A stretch of 64,000 nt of DNA from Symsagittifera roscoffensis (GCF_963678635.1 NC_087069.1:39827076-39891075); one strand, 5' to 3'; counted from the first letter of the stretch, positions 10,773 to 22,020 are shown. A program made the numbers and translations. The notes: generated from the letters alone by a model not told the origin.

Positions 10773-12751
10773 GTGAGCAAATCGACAAAGAAACATTACA
10801 GGTAAAAAAGCGACAAATCTGAAAAAGAAAGGGCTTTCAATATTTATATTTTAAAAATGTTGCTCAATTAGTTGCAATGAATTGTGTAATTGTATCAGTC
10901 AAAGCCTTGCAATAAATTAATTTTTGCAAAATCAGCAATAGTCAAATATTGCTTGCAAAAATCAAAGAGAAAGAGTATCAGTATTTAGTTACCGGGTTCA
11001 TCAATCCAAGATCCAACGTTATTGAAAAGTTTTTTAGTGTATCCGATTTGGCTTTCAAAGATTTTCGCCTAAAAATGTTGTCTGTAAACTCTAAGATTCA
11101 AATTCTCTTCAAAATCAACAATTAATAATGGAACGAGCCAGTAGTTGCTGATGTAGCAAATATTTGCAATTAATTGCAAAGAAAACAATTTTTCTAATTG
11201 TTTTGTTAAATGATTTAAATTAATTAACCGGTTATGAGATAAGTTTTTGATAAACCCTGCCTGAATCTGAGCTATTCCTCTTTGCGACATATTCTGTTTT
11301 ACAGAGAAGTCATTCGTTTTTTCATTATAATTTTACTTTACTGTAAGTATTCAAAATACTAGAATCATTTAAAAAAGCTGGATATTTTTCAAATTGAAAT
11401 TTTTTGCTGGCTTCTAGTTACAAGAAAAATAATACAAAAATAGGTTTAGCGCATAACTAATTTACTTTCATTCTTCTTGAGCTGAAAAATTAAATCTAAT
11501 ATAATTAAAGATTATGAAGTATCAAGGGTAAGTAAAAACGGTACGATTGTTAAGGTTAAATTCAACTTGATTCTAACTCATATAATTCAGACACTGAACT
11601 AGAGGTCAACAACTAGACAGATCTGGGTTGACTGACAGGCAGGTACCAGCTAACACTTAGTAGTGATATGAGAAACTCTCAACAATATAAGTAATGATAA
11701 GTATCAACTAAAATGATTGACATCTAAATATGTAGCCCCTCACAGAAGCTAAATTATCTAAAAAATTATGGAATTTTAGAGAAGAGATGAAAATTAACTA
11801 ATTCTTGAAACATAGGATTTTTTAAAACTGAAAAAGATTTTTCGAACCAACATATAAAGTGCGGAGAAGGACACTTTGGTATTCGTTCTTGTCTATTTTC
11901 TAACAGATCGGGAGCGCGTACCCTGTCTGCGGTTTCTTTCTTTTCTTTTTCGTCCAGGTGAATCAAATGAAAAATCTAACTGAGCAAAAATTGACTTGTA
12001 CCAATTGAACATCTTCAAAAAAACAGTAGCAGTATGTATTTCAAAATTACTTCAAAAATTTTACCGGTCACGTTGTTTCCTGCGAAGCACCAGTCGCGCT
12101 GTCTCCACAATAATCGCCAAAATTGAGACAGTTATTTTGAAATGAAAAAAAAAAAAAAAAATAGAAAAAATAAAGTTAAGTTGAAGTGGTTGTGCGATTC
12201 ACGTCGCTGCACGCCAGAATGTGATGGTCGGGCCGGTTCCTGAGTCGCGCCGATCACCTCGTCCATCTAATTTGTTGGCAAAATTCGCAATAGATCTTTT
12301 TTGCAGAGAAAATCTGGAATGTTCAAGTTTTGATTGGAAAACTATGAACACACCAATAATTGGTCCCAAAAATTAAGTGAAAATGGTAGAGATATAAGGT
12401 TTTATTGTTTTGCAAAATGATATTTAGTCGAGCAAGTTCGAGTCTAGTTCGAATAATAGTTTTTGCTGAAGTTGATCAACGTTTAACAATCTCTGGTAAA
12501 ATCGAACAAAATCAAAACGCGAATCGTTCAACTCAAAAAGGCTAAAAACCGACACCATTCCGCCGTATCGGTCGAATCATGAGTCAAGCAACTCAGCCCG
12601 GGTCGACAGTTAACTTACGATTGAGACTTTTTGTGATCAGCAAACAGAGATTCGAAGCAACATATGCCAATTATGAAACGATTCAGTTGGCCGATGTTGT
12701 GATTCAGTTGAGGTTCAGTTTCTCTGAGATTTCATTTGTTTTAAAATAAAA
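10773..12751. other. Unassigned; GC-richer patch at 12060-12280
   Basis: Mostly AT-rich without recognisable genes. A 66-codon minus-strand frame at 11766-11966 could be an exon remnant but has no clear splice sites or family. 12147-12163 is an A-run. 12060-12280 is notably richer in G+C and CpG than its surroundings, with no open frame of note. Confidence 0.35.
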
Positions 12752-13262
12752 AACAAGACTGCTCGTACCAGGGCGGAGCCCTGAATGTTCCGACTGTCTT
12801 TTAAGGTCGATGGAGCAGTAACATCAAGAAAAAATTAAAAGTGAAAAAAAAATAAAGTTGATTTTTTTAATTTAAGATTTTTTGTGAAAACCATCCCCCT
12901 CAGTCATATAAAGTATTAAGTGATAAATTTTGCTCCTAGTAACGAGTCAATTATGGGAAACAAGCTTGCTTTAACCAATTTTGAAAAATTTATTAGAGGG
13001 GTTAAATCTCCTCATAGCGCGAAATATATCCAGCGCTGGCTGTCCCAAATTGGCCAAAATGGCAAACTTTAAACCCCCATAACTTTACAAATAATAATCA
13101 CAGGTTAATTATCTTTTCAAATTTAAGCACTGAACAACAATGCCTTTTGACTGATGTAAAAAAAACAACAAAAAGTGCTAGTTAAAAAGTCGAAATTTGT
13201 CTAAAGAAAAAAAAACCACCCGAGCACAAATGTTCCGTTACTTTCGTTTTGAAAGTCGGAAC
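12752..13262 (+). repeat. Dispersed repeat element, copy 1 of a tandem pair
   Basis: It starts aacaagactgctcgta with a perfect hairpin (cagggcggagccctg), then 'ggtcgatggagcagtaa'. Interior landmarks are agcgcgaaatatatc and ttggccaaaatggcaaac. It ends gttccgttactttcgttttg followed by aaagtcggaac. The next copy begins immediately. There is no coding capacity. Fragments of the family are at 3293 and 6060-6401. Confidence 0.8.
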
Positions 13263-13700
13263 AACAAGACTGCTCGTATCACAGCAAAGCCTTGAATGTT
13301 TAGACTGCTTTTTAAGGTCTATGGAGCAGTAAAAATGCCATATAGAATACAAAAAGATGGATTGTGCGCCTTGTTACTAATCAATTATGGCAAATAAGCT
13401 TCCTTCGACCTTTTTTGAACGATTTTTAAGACAGATTAAATCTCCGCTTACGCGTTAATAGCGCGAAATATATCAACCCTTAGTTGTCCTAAATTGGCCA
13501 AAAAGCAATCTTTAAACCCTTATAACTTCACAAAAAAGTCACATGTGAAATATTTTTTCAAGTATAAGCTCTGGACAACAAAACACTTTGAATGATATAA
13601 AAATTCCGTCAAAAGTGGCTACCTAAAAACTTGTCTGAAGAAAAAAAAAAACACCTCGAGCACAAAGATTCCGTTACTTTCGTTTCGAAAGTCAAAACAA
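13263..13700 (+). repeat. Dispersed repeat element, copy 2 of a tandem pair
   Basis: It has the same order of landmarks as copy 1 (start aacaagactgctcgtat, ggtctatggagcagtaa, agcgcgaaatatatc, ttggccaaaaagcaa, end ttccgttactttcgtttcg) but is shorter and clearly diverged. The hairpin has decayed (cacagcaaagccttg). The two copies share one junction with no spacer. Confidence 0.8.
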
Positions 13701-15798
13701 ATAGGTTAACATAAATAAATTTTCAATGAACCAAAAAACTGAAAACCGATTTGAATTTGAAAACCGATTTTGATTTGAAAACCGTTTCAGCGGAAAGCAC
13801 TAGACAGCCGACTGCGCAAACGTTTTTGAATAAACACACAAAATTCTGATCCAAAGTGAACATAATTCAAGACTAAATGGTAACGAAGAAGAAATTAGAT
13901 CAGTGCAAAATTTTAAAAATTGCATGCAGCAAGCCAAAATTTTTTTCATGTTGTGCGGTCTTGAGAAAAAGTTGTATTCATATTCTTATGTATGATTTTT
14001 TTTGTGAAAATTCGTTGATTCTGAGTTTTTTCAAAATACTTTTTTTTTATAAAATAAAACATTATTTGAAAACTTGGCTCCAGTACGACAATGTAATAAT
14101 CGAAAGAAAATTCTTGACAAACTACAGAAAACGCACGGCATTTTTCCTACCAGGAAAACGAAAACAAAACTTTTAAGCTTCACTTTGCGCTTTATTTAAA
14201 TGCAGAAAAACAAGCTGACGAAAAAGACGACGCATTTTACCGAACTCAGAAATTTTTAGTGAAAACAAGGATACTTGGCTGCCGTGAAAGTAGCACAGAA
14301 GATTCCAAACGCAATGATTAAAAATCAAACTAAAATTGAAGAAAGGCAACGAAAAAAATTTTTTCCCCCAAAGGTTTATCTTTGTTTTTCCTAGATTAAG
14401 GCTTGTTTTTTCCGAGGAGGGCGGTAGTCTGAAAACTGCAAATAAATTGTACACATTTTTGAACGCAATTTTGCGGCGAGTCCGTCCCTGACATCTTTAA
14501 AGGATGGCATCATTAATGGATGTACTCTAAAGCAAAATTTGATAAACAATCTTCCTTTTCGTTAGATTACAGGTAGTTTTGTATCAATTTCATTTTAAAA
14601 AACAATCGGTCCCTGGTGCAAACAGTGATAATGATGGTTCCAATCAGAAATGGCGCCAATCCGAAACATGACGTACATAATGGGCATCATAGTTTTGTGA
14701 CACACTTTGAGAGCATGCCAGGCTCAGGAGTGACTTTTTGGTTCCAATGATGAAGAAGACCTTCAGCGTTTTGAAGCCAGAGGATTGAGATTCCTTTAGT
14801 GCACGCCTCTTTAGCATGGCGAAGAGTGAGGTTGAACTCATTGTCCAATCAAGAAAGCTGTGCGATGTCCAGTGAAGAAGGTTTAAAAGTTCGCGAAGTT
14901 CTTTGGGACACCGTATGTATAGTGCTTACTGGGTCAATGATAACTTCTGCCTGCCTGCAGTCTAAATTGACTCCTTTTTGAGCACTGTAAATAGCGCACT
15001 TTTGACTTCTAAAATTTTTGACAATTTATTTTTATGCTTGATTTGAGCTACGGGAAGCTGGCGCCTGAGCGGTCCTTCGACAAAATTCCGGGAAATACCA
15101 AAGGGGTGACCCCGTGGGTAGTGAGAGTTTCAAATTTTAGAGGAGGTGGGGCGCACTCTAGTTTTGCTACTGTATATTTTTAGTAAAGGCGACTGACTCA
15201 AATAAAAAGTGCAAGAAGGAACGGTAACAGAGCAGAAAAAATTTTGAAATATTTATATCTAAAAATAACAACGAAGTATTCAATCTCTTATTTTTGTCTC
15301 ATTTGTCTGAAAACTGAAATCTTTCAAAACATTTTTACAGGTTTTTGCGACACGACCAATGAGGCCTTTTGTGATACCACCATTTCAACCCGTACGTAAT
15401 TTATTCGATATAGATAGTCAAAAATAACAGGAAAAAACAAGGAAAAGGGACTCTACGCCTGTAACGGATACTTTGTTAAGTGGTCGGAAAACACTGCGCT
15501 AAACCTGGACTTTTGACATGGATGGATTTTTTATCACGATGTCAAGAAGAAAACTGTATACTCACTCTATCTTAAGTCCTATACCTAATTTGCCGCAAAC
15601 TCAAACTAATTTTCTTCGACATGATATCAATTTTTGTCATGAACCATTATCAACTGAGTGATAAAAATAAACGATTGTTTTAATGCTAGTTTTGTAATCC
15701 TTATTTTGTTTATGATACTGTTATTGAAAATTTTTTAAATCTGCGTTTTGTAACTGTTTTTTTTTCAAAAGAGGGTCGCAAAAACTCCCAGTGTTATC
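13701..15798. other. Unassigned; coding-like decayed block at 14640-14980
   Basis: No firm gene was found. The minus strand at 14644-14930 has a ~90-codon open stretch in GC-richer DNA, with a segment (SGFKTLKVFFIIG) that could be the start of a membrane helix. Overlapping frames also look coding-like, so this may be a decayed exon or mobile-element fragment. A 99-codon frame at 13877-14176 (+) lies in AT-rich DNA and is probably chance. Confidence 0.3.
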
Positions 15799-18700
15799 AA
15801 TTATCTTGCAGGTGTGATCATGTATCCTACAGGTATGAGCGATCTCAGTTCAGGTATGATCATATATCCTGCAGGTATGAGCATGTTCAGTTCAGACATG
15901 ATCATGTATCCTGCAGGTATGAGCATGTTCAGTTCAGGTATGTCATTTATCTTGAAGGTGTGGGCATGATCAGTTCAAGCATGATCATGTATCCTGCAGG
16001 TATGAGCATGTTCAGTTCAGGTATGTCATTTATGTTGAAGGTGTGAGCATAATCAGTTCAGGCATGATCATGTATCCTTCAGGTGTGAGCATGTTCAGTT
16101 TAGATATGTCATTCAGGCATGATCATGTATCCTGCAGGTATGAGCATGTTCAGTTCAGGTATGATCATATATCCTGCAGGTGTGAGCATGATCAGTTCAG
16201 GCATGATCATGTATCCTGCAGGTGTGAGCATGTTCAGTTCAGGCATGATCATGTATCCTGCAGGTATGAGCATGTTCAGTTCAGGTATGTCATTCAGGCA
16301 TGATCATGTATCCTGCAGGTATGAGCAAGTTCAGTTCAGGTATGATCATGTATTCTGCAGGTATGAGCATGTTCAGTTCTTGTATGTCATTTATCTTGAA
16401 AGTGTGAGCATGATCAGTTTAGGTATGATCATGTATCCTTCAGGTGTGAGCATGTTCAGTTCAGGTATGTCATTCAGGCATGATCATGTATCCTGCAGGT
16501 ATGAGCAAGTTCAGTTCAGGTATGATCATGTATTCTGCAGGTATGAGCATGTTCAGTTCTTGTATGTCATTTATCTTGAAGGTGTGAGCATGATCAGTTC
16601 AGGCATGATCATGTATCCTTCAGGTGTGAGCATGTTCAGTTCAGGTATGTCATTCAGGCATGATCATGTAACCTGCAGGTATGAGCATGTTCAGTTCAGG
16701 TATGATCATGTATTCTGCAGGTGTGAGCATGTTCAGTTCAGGCATGATCATGTATCCTGCAGGTATGAGCATGTTCAGTTCTTGTATGTCATTTATCTTG
16801 AAGGTGTGAGCATGATCAGTTCAGGTATGATCATATATCCTGCAGGTATGAGCATGTTCAGTTCAGGCATGATCATGTATCCTGCAGGTATGAGCATGTT
16901 CAGTTCAGGTATGTCATTTATCTTGAAGGTGTGAGCATGATCAGTTCAGGCATGATCAAGTATCCTGCAGGTGTGAGCAAGTTCAGTTCAGGCATGATAC
17001 TGTATCCTGCAGGTATGAGCATGTTCATCTCAGGTATGTCACTTATCTTGATGATGTGAGCATGATCAGTTCAGGTCTGATCATATATCCTGCAGGTATG
17101 AGCATGTTCAGTTCAGGCATGATCATGTATCCTGCAGGTATGAGCATGTTCAGTTCAGGTATGTCATTTATCTTGAAGGTGTGAGCATGATCAGTTCAGG
17201 CTTGATCATGTATCCTTCAGTTGTGAGCATGTTCAGTTCAGGTATGTCATTCAGGAATGATCATGTATCCTGCAGGTATGAGCATGTTCAGTTCAAGTAT
17301 GTCATTTATGTTGAAGGTGTGAGCATGTTCAGTTCAGGCATGATCATGTATCCTTCAGTTGTGAGCATGTTCAGTTCAGGTATGTCATTCAGGCATGATC
17401 ATGTATCCTGCAGGTATGAGCATGTTCAGTTCAGGTATGATCATGTATTCTGCAGGTGTGAGCATGTTCAGTTCAGGCATGATCATGTATCCTGCAGGTA
17501 TGAGCATGTTCAGTTCTTGTATGTCATTTATCTTGAAGGTGTGAGCATGATCAGTTCAGGCATGATCATGTATCCTTCAGGTGTGAGCATGTTCAGTTCA
17601 GGTATGTCATTCAGGCATGATCATGTATCCTGCAGGTATGAGCATGTTCAGTTCAGGTATGATCATGTATTCTGCAGGTGTGAGCATGTTCAGTTCAGGT
17701 ATGATCATGTATTCTGCAGGTATGAGCATGTTCAGTTCTTGTATGTCATTTATCTTGAAGGTGTGAGCATGATCAGTTCAGGTATGATCATATATCCTGC
17801 AGGTATGAGCATGTTCAGTTCAGGCATGATCATGTATCCTGCAGGTATGAGCATGTTCAGTTCAGGTATGTCATTTATCTTGAAGGTGTGAGCATGATCA
17901 GTTCAGGCATGATCAAGTATCCTGCAGGTGTGAGCAAGTTCAGTTCAGGCATGATAATGTATCCTGCAGGTATGAGCATGTTCATCTCAGGTATGTCACT
18001 TATCTTGATGATGTGAGCATGATCAGTTCAGGTATGATCATATATCCTGCAGGTATGAGCATGTTCAGTTCAGGCATGATCATGTATCCTGCAGGTATGA
18101 GCATGTTCAGTTCAGGTATGTCATTTATCTTGAAGGTGTGAGCATGATCAGTTCAGGCTTGATCATGTATCCTTCAGTTGTGAGCATGTTCAGTTCAGGT
18201 ATGTCATTCAGGCATGATCATGTATCCTGCAGGTATGAGCATGTTCAGTTCAATTATGTCATTTATGTTGAAGGTGTGAGCATGTTCAGTTCAGGCATGA
18301 TCATGTATCCTTCAGTTGTGAGCATGTTCAGTTCAGGTATGTCATTCAGGCATGATCATGTATCCTGCAGGTATGAGCATGTTCAGTTCAAGTATGCCAT
18401 TTATCTTGAAGGTGTGAGCATGATCAGTTCAGACATGATCATGTATCCTTCAGTTGTGAGCATGTTCAGTTCAGGTATGTCATCCAGGCATGATCATGTA
18501 TCCTGCAGGTATGAGCATGTTCAGTTCAAGTATGTCATTTATGTTGAAGGTGTGAGCATGTTCAGTTCAGGCATGATCATGTATCCTGCAGGTATGAGCC
18601 AGTTCAGTTCAGGTATGTCGTTTATCTTGAAGGTGTGAGCATGTTCAGTTCAGGCATGATCATGTATCCTGCAGGTGTGAGCATGTTCAATTCAGGCAAG

Positions 18701-18850
18701 ATCATGTATCCTGCAGGTGTGAGCATGTTCAGTTCAGGTATGTCATTTATCTTGCAGGTGTGAGCATGATCAGTTCAGGCATGATCATTTATCCTGCAGT
18801 CGTGAGCATGTTCAGTTCAGGCATGATCATGAGTCCTGCAGGTGTGAGCA
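15799..18850 (+). repeat. 42-bp minisatellite, ~3 kb, with ~957-bp higher-order period
   Basis: The main unit (tgatcatgtatcctgcaggt atgagcatgttcagttcagg ca) is 42 bp, mixed with shorter variants (tgtcatttatcttgaaggtg; tgtcattcaggca). Long-range order is visible: the junction at 16914 and the rare 'ttcatctcag' at 17024 recur at 17871 and 17981, a 957-base period. As 42 is divisible by three, runs of units are open and encode a 14-residue repeat (MIMYPAGMSMFSSG). The frames at 16119-16934, 17181-17891 and 18138-18638 all stop at the same variant unit. No splice or promoter context supports expression. Confidence 0.9.
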
Positions 18851-19167
18851 TATCTTCAGTTAGCACACCTGATGCAGGTCTGATGCAGGTTTGTGCAGGC
18901 TGAAAATAGACATGCTTCAGATCTGCTACAGGCATAAAACTTGTATGATTTTACGGTGATCAGATATGAGTATGATAAAAAAGTTCGGTATGGGAGTTTT
19001 TCAATATTACGAAAAATGAAAAAAGATATTTCTACCATTTTCACCAAAGTGGGTTTGAATGTTTGAATAATTTGAAAAATTTCATTTGTTAATTAGAGTG
19101 TTTTTTTCATTATAGTTACCACTTTTGCTGATCACTATTGTGATCAACGCTTACTGTCTTGCTGTTA
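18851..19167. other. Array edge and unassigned sequence up to the gap
   Basis: The first ~80 bases carry decayed fragments of the minisatellite (ctgatgcaggtctgatgcag). The rest is AT-rich with nothing recognised. Confidence 0.4.
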
Positions 19168-19367
19168 NNNNNNNNNNNNNNNNNNNNNNNNNNNNNNNNN
19201 NNNNNNNNNNNNNNNNNNNNNNNNNNNNNNNNNNNNNNNNNNNNNNNNNNNNNNNNNNNNNNNNNNNNNNNNNNNNNNNNNNNNNNNNNNNNNNNNNNNN
19301 NNNNNNNNNNNNNNNNNNNNNNNNNNNNNNNNNNNNNNNNNNNNNNNNNNNNNNNNNNNNNNNNNNN
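19168..19367. other. Assembly gap (200 N)
   Basis: Exactly 200 N characters, the same length as the second gap, so this is probably a placeholder of unknown true size. It cuts off the left end of the inverted Maverick/adintovirus-like arm. Confidence 0.98.
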
Positions 19368-19446
19368 TGATTTTGATGATGATAATAAACCGAGTGTCTA
19401 TAAAGGTTATACACGATATGAAATTTATTACTGTTCAGATGCTTAA
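19368..19446 (+). pseudogene. C-terminal fragment of Maverick/adintovirus-cluster ORF b (left arm)
   Basis: About 25 codons, ending at the stop at 19446, match the last residues of the minus-strand ORF at 21455-21775 (DFDDD, then a Tyr-rich tail ending SDA). The rest is in the N gap. This is the first sequence of the left, + strand arm of the inverted duplication. Confidence 0.75.
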
Positions 19447-19522
19447 TTAATTTTTTTGTATATGATATATATATTTTCATCTGCAAGTTCGAAAGTTGAG
19501 AGAAAGCGGTAGGGAAATTGAA

Positions 19523-19794
19523 ATGAATGACACAGTAGTTGACGAGACTGATGGAACTATAGTTACCGATTTTGTGTATGACGAAAATCATATGGAGAAA
19601 AAATCATGGAAATTTTGCAATAGCGTGACTGTACCACGGTCTGAATTAGTTTTCATGTCACAAATGGTGGTAATTCTGATTTTATTGGCCTTTTGTGTCT
19701 TAAACTTTCATTAACGCAGTTAACTTGTGAAGAAACCTCAGTTTGGTTCTCAATTTTATCGGGTTTAGTTGGTTATGTATTACCAAATCCATGA
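19523..19794 (+). pseudogene. Small two-helix membrane protein, left-arm copy (frameshifted)
   Basis: ATG at 19523 opens an acidic N-terminal region (MNDTVVDETDGT). A PRSELVF motif and a first hydrophobic helix (MVVILILLAFC) follow. One base is missing near 19700 relative to the right-arm copy, so the frame ends early. The second hydrophobic segment, ending GYVLPNP, is in another frame up to the TGA at 19792. From memory, a small protein with S-E-h-V-F followed by two helices and a terminal LPNP accompanies adintovirus-like packaging ATPases in invertebrate genomes; that link is not verified here. The stop overlaps the start of the next gene. Confidence 0.6.
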
Positions 19795-20146
19795 ATATGA
19801 ATAAAGTTTTTGATACATCTACGAGACTTTTTTTAGCCATCGTGGGCCCCTCGGGTTCTGGAAAAACAGAGCTGATATTCAAATTGTTGAAAGGAAAAAC
19901 ATTTTATCCCAAATTTCAAAAAGCCCTATACTTTTACAAAGAGATTCAGCCTCTTTATAGTGAAAAATCCAATACCCACAGCATTGATATAACTTTCATA
20001 AAATTCAATGGCTTTGACAGTTTGCGAAACATTGAAAACATTCTTCTAGTTTTTGATGATTCATGCGAAGAAATCTTTATCGATACAGACTTAGACAAAC
20101 TTGCAACAGCAGGAAGACACCGAGGACTAGATGTAATATATGTTAA
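19791..20146 (+). pseudogene. A32/FtsK-HerA-type packaging ATPase, left-arm N-terminal half
   Basis: It starts at ATG 19791, overlapping the preceding gene's stop. The Walker A motif GPSGSGKTE lies about 20 residues in. A Walker B-like ILLVFDD follows, then GRHRGLDVIYVK. Similarity to the right-arm copy stops at about 20146. The frame then runs 24 unrelated codons to 20219. The C-terminal half, including the conserved FKSPRD region, is absent, so this copy is truncated at the inverted junction. In Maverick/Polinton and adintovirus elements this ATPase drives DNA into capsids (family knowledge). Confidence 0.8.
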
Positions 20147-20456
20147 ATACGAAAAAAATATCTATTCTGTAGCAGAAATAAAGTATCAGTCTGATCAAGT
20201 TGAAACATTGTTTCGTTAGAATAATTGCTCGTTTTCGTTCAAGTTTTGTTTTTCGGCTGATTAAAAGTTTGTATGCCACTTCAAAATTTTCAATGTTTGG
20301 AGTATTAACAGATACATTGCCATTGACTACATTGAGCAAACATTCACATATAACTGAAATAACTTGAGGATTTGTTGTTTTTCTAATGAAGCTTCGGAGC
20401 TGGCTGGGATTCAATTGTACCATGTGCTGCAGAATAGATAATTTTTTCGCGTTCAT
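20127..20456 (-). pseudogene. Small basic Maverick/adintovirus-associated protein, truncated
   Basis: About 85 native codons, from a Met at 20456 that overlaps the end of the ATPase frame by 74 bases. The pattern is an S-Q-L-R-S-F-I-R-K start, then ICECLLNVVNGNV, then a basic helix (KTKLERKRAI). From memory this matches small proteins found beside adintovirus-like ATPases in invertebrates (sometimes compared with adenoviral core proteins). The frame crosses the inverted-repeat junction near 20147, so its last residues are foreign and the natural C terminus is lost. Confidence 0.5.
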
Positions 20457-21104
20457 TTGTGAGAGGTGTAACCTCTGCCTGGCTTATTGGTAAGTAAAAA
20501 AATGAGGGACCAGGTGGTGTAATGTTTGAACAATATCTCAAACAATCGGATGTACGCGGATCCAAGTCGATTAAAAGATGACCGTATGTGTCTTTTGTAG
20601 CGAGTTGATAACAGTTTTTCAAAAATTTAGTGTTGTTCAATTGTCTTCAAAGATGATCAAGTTGCTGAATATCACGAGGTGATTTGAACAGAATGATGTG
20701 TGATGTGTTTAAATCAATTGTTCGAGACCATCTGCTTTGTTGGAACAAATTATGTTTAACATATATTACATCTAGTCCTCGGTGTCTTCCTGCTGTTGCA
20801 AGTTTGACAAAGTCTTTATCGTTATAGATTTCTTCGCATGAATCATCAAAAACTAGAAGAATGTTTTCAAGGTTTCGCAAACCGTCAAAGCCATTGAATT
20901 TTATGAAAAATAGATCAATGCTGTGGGTATTGGATTTTTCACTATAAAGAGGCTGAATCTCTTTGTAAAGTATAGGGCTCTTTTAAATTTGGGATAAAAA
21001 GTTTTTCCTTTCAACAATTTGAATTTCAGCTCTGTTTTTCCAGAACCCGAGGGGCCCACGATGGCTAAAAAAAGTCTCGTAGATGTATCAATAACTTTAT
21101 TCAT
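20383..21104 (-). pseudogene. A32/FtsK-HerA-type packaging ATPase, right-arm copy (broken)
   Basis: Essentially the whole gene is present on the minus strand. It has Walker A GPSGSGKTE near the start, Walker B LLVFDD, then HRGLDVIYVKHNLF, then IILFKSPRD (a signature of the Maverick/adintovirus ATPase family), then YGHLLIDLDPRT near the C terminus. Two lesions are visible: a one-base deletion near 20961-20977 and an in-frame TGA at 20647-20649, after which the same frame continues. The length of ~240 codons fits the family. It is dead as annotated unless the lesions are assembly errors. The left-arm copy lacks the deletion. Confidence 0.85.
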
Positions 21105-21378
21105 ATTCTTGGATTTGGTAATACATAACCAACTAAACCCGATAAAATTGAGAACCAAACTGAGGTTTCTTCACAAGTTAACTGCGTTAATGAAAGTTTA
21201 AAGATACAAAAGGCCAATAAAATCAGAATTAACACCATTTGTGACATGAAAACCACTTCAGACCGTGGTACAGTCACGTTATTGCAAATTTCCATGATTT
21301 TTTCTCCATATGATTTTCGTCATACACAAAATCGGTAACTGTAGTTCCATCAGTCTCGTCAACTACTGTGTCGTTCAT
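21101..21378 (-). pseudogene. Small two-helix membrane protein, right-arm copy (frameshifted)
   Basis: The start (ATG at 21378) and acidic N terminus match the left-arm copy. A one-base deletion in the T run at about 21285-21292 breaks the frame. After it, the frame gives PRSEVVFMSQ, a helix (MVLILILLAFCIF), a short polar loop and a second helix ending GYVLPNP. The lesion is at a different place from the one in the left arm, so each copy retains what the other lost. The stop overlaps the start of the ATPase gene. Confidence 0.6.
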
Positions 21379-21454
21379 TTCAATTTCCCTACCGCTTTCT
21401 CTCACTCTCAAACTTGCAGAATGAAAAATAAATATACATATATAAAAAAATTAA

Positions 21455-21775
21455 TTAAGCATCTGAAAAGTAATAAAGTTCATATCGTGTATAACCTGTA
21501 TAGACACTCGGTTTTTTATCATCATCAAAATCATAGTGCATTTCCAAAACATAAATGGCTGGGACATGATCAGTTTTGGCATGATACACAATTTTCTTCA
21601 CAGAATCTTCTCTTATTATTTTTTGAATCTCATTGGGTAGTTCACTGCTGGTTAGATCCATTTGAACTCCTGGTAGACGTTTGGGCACTAAGACTAGCTT
21701 GGGAAGACAAAGACCGCGCTTGCTGGGTAACATTACTGATGTATTTGAATCGTTGAAAGTAGATGAATTGGTCAA
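21455..21775 (-). CDS. Maverick/adintovirus-cluster ORF b (unknown)
   Basis: This 107-codon frame overlaps the end of ORF a (21642-21986) in another frame and has no clear ATG at its open start; the first internal ATG is about 14 codons in. It may be entered by frameshift or reinitiation, or have lost its start. It ends in an acidic DFDDD stretch and a Tyr-rich tail. The last 25 codons are duplicated in the left arm. No family was recognised. Confidence 0.45.
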   Translation of the reverse strand: MTNSSTFNDSNTSVMLPSKRGLCLPKLVLVPKRLPGVQMDLTSSELPNEIQKIIREDSVKKIVYHAKTDHVPAIYVLEMHYDFDDDKKPSVYTGYTRYELYYFSDA

Positions 21776-21986
21776 TCACGGGGAAGAACCTCCTCAAAGT
21801 GCACAACTCTTCTTCAGAAAGTGTAACTTGTTCTTTTCGTTGAACTACTTGGCCTCTACAATCAATGCGTTCAATCCTGGTCAATGAAATCTTTATCTTA
21901 CTTTCTGGTGTCATCCAAGCACAAAAAACTGAATTTGGAGATATGTATGTCTCCACTTTCCCCTGACGCTCGTTGTTGACACTCAT
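21642..21986 (-). CDS. Maverick/adintovirus-cluster ORF a (unknown)
   Basis: This frame has an ATG start (MSVNNERQGKVETYI) and 114 codons. The N-terminal half has alternating strand-like residues (SKIKISLTRIERID, then QVVQRKEQVTLSEEE). The C-terminal tail is low-complexity Ser/Gln/Asn. It sits between the exonuclease-like frame and ORF b on the same strand, with 133 bases of overlap with ORF b. Compact overlapping packing is typical of a viral-type gene block. The product was not recognised. Confidence 0.45.
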   Translation of the reverse strand: MSVNNERQGKVETYISPNSVFCAWMTPESKIKISLTRIERIDCRGQVVQRKEQVTLSEEELCTLRRFFPVIDQFIYFQRFKYISNVTQQARSLSSQASLSAQTSTRSSNGSNQQ

Positions 21987-22020
21987 TTTTCAACCAATCA
22001 TAGAACGCTTTCGACTTTTT

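Noticed and set aside
11766..11966. 66-codon minus-strand frame as an exon
   Set aside because: Somewhat protein-like but no acceptor/donor pair in phase and no family; left in the unassigned interval.
16119..18638. Frames of 271, 236 and 166 codons as possible genes
   Set aside because: They are runs of 42-bp minisatellite units, all ending at the same variant unit; reported as a repeat with a note on the peptide instead.
15799..18850. CRISPR-like array
   Set aside because: There are no unique spacers; the whole unit repeats, and the sequence is from an animal genome.
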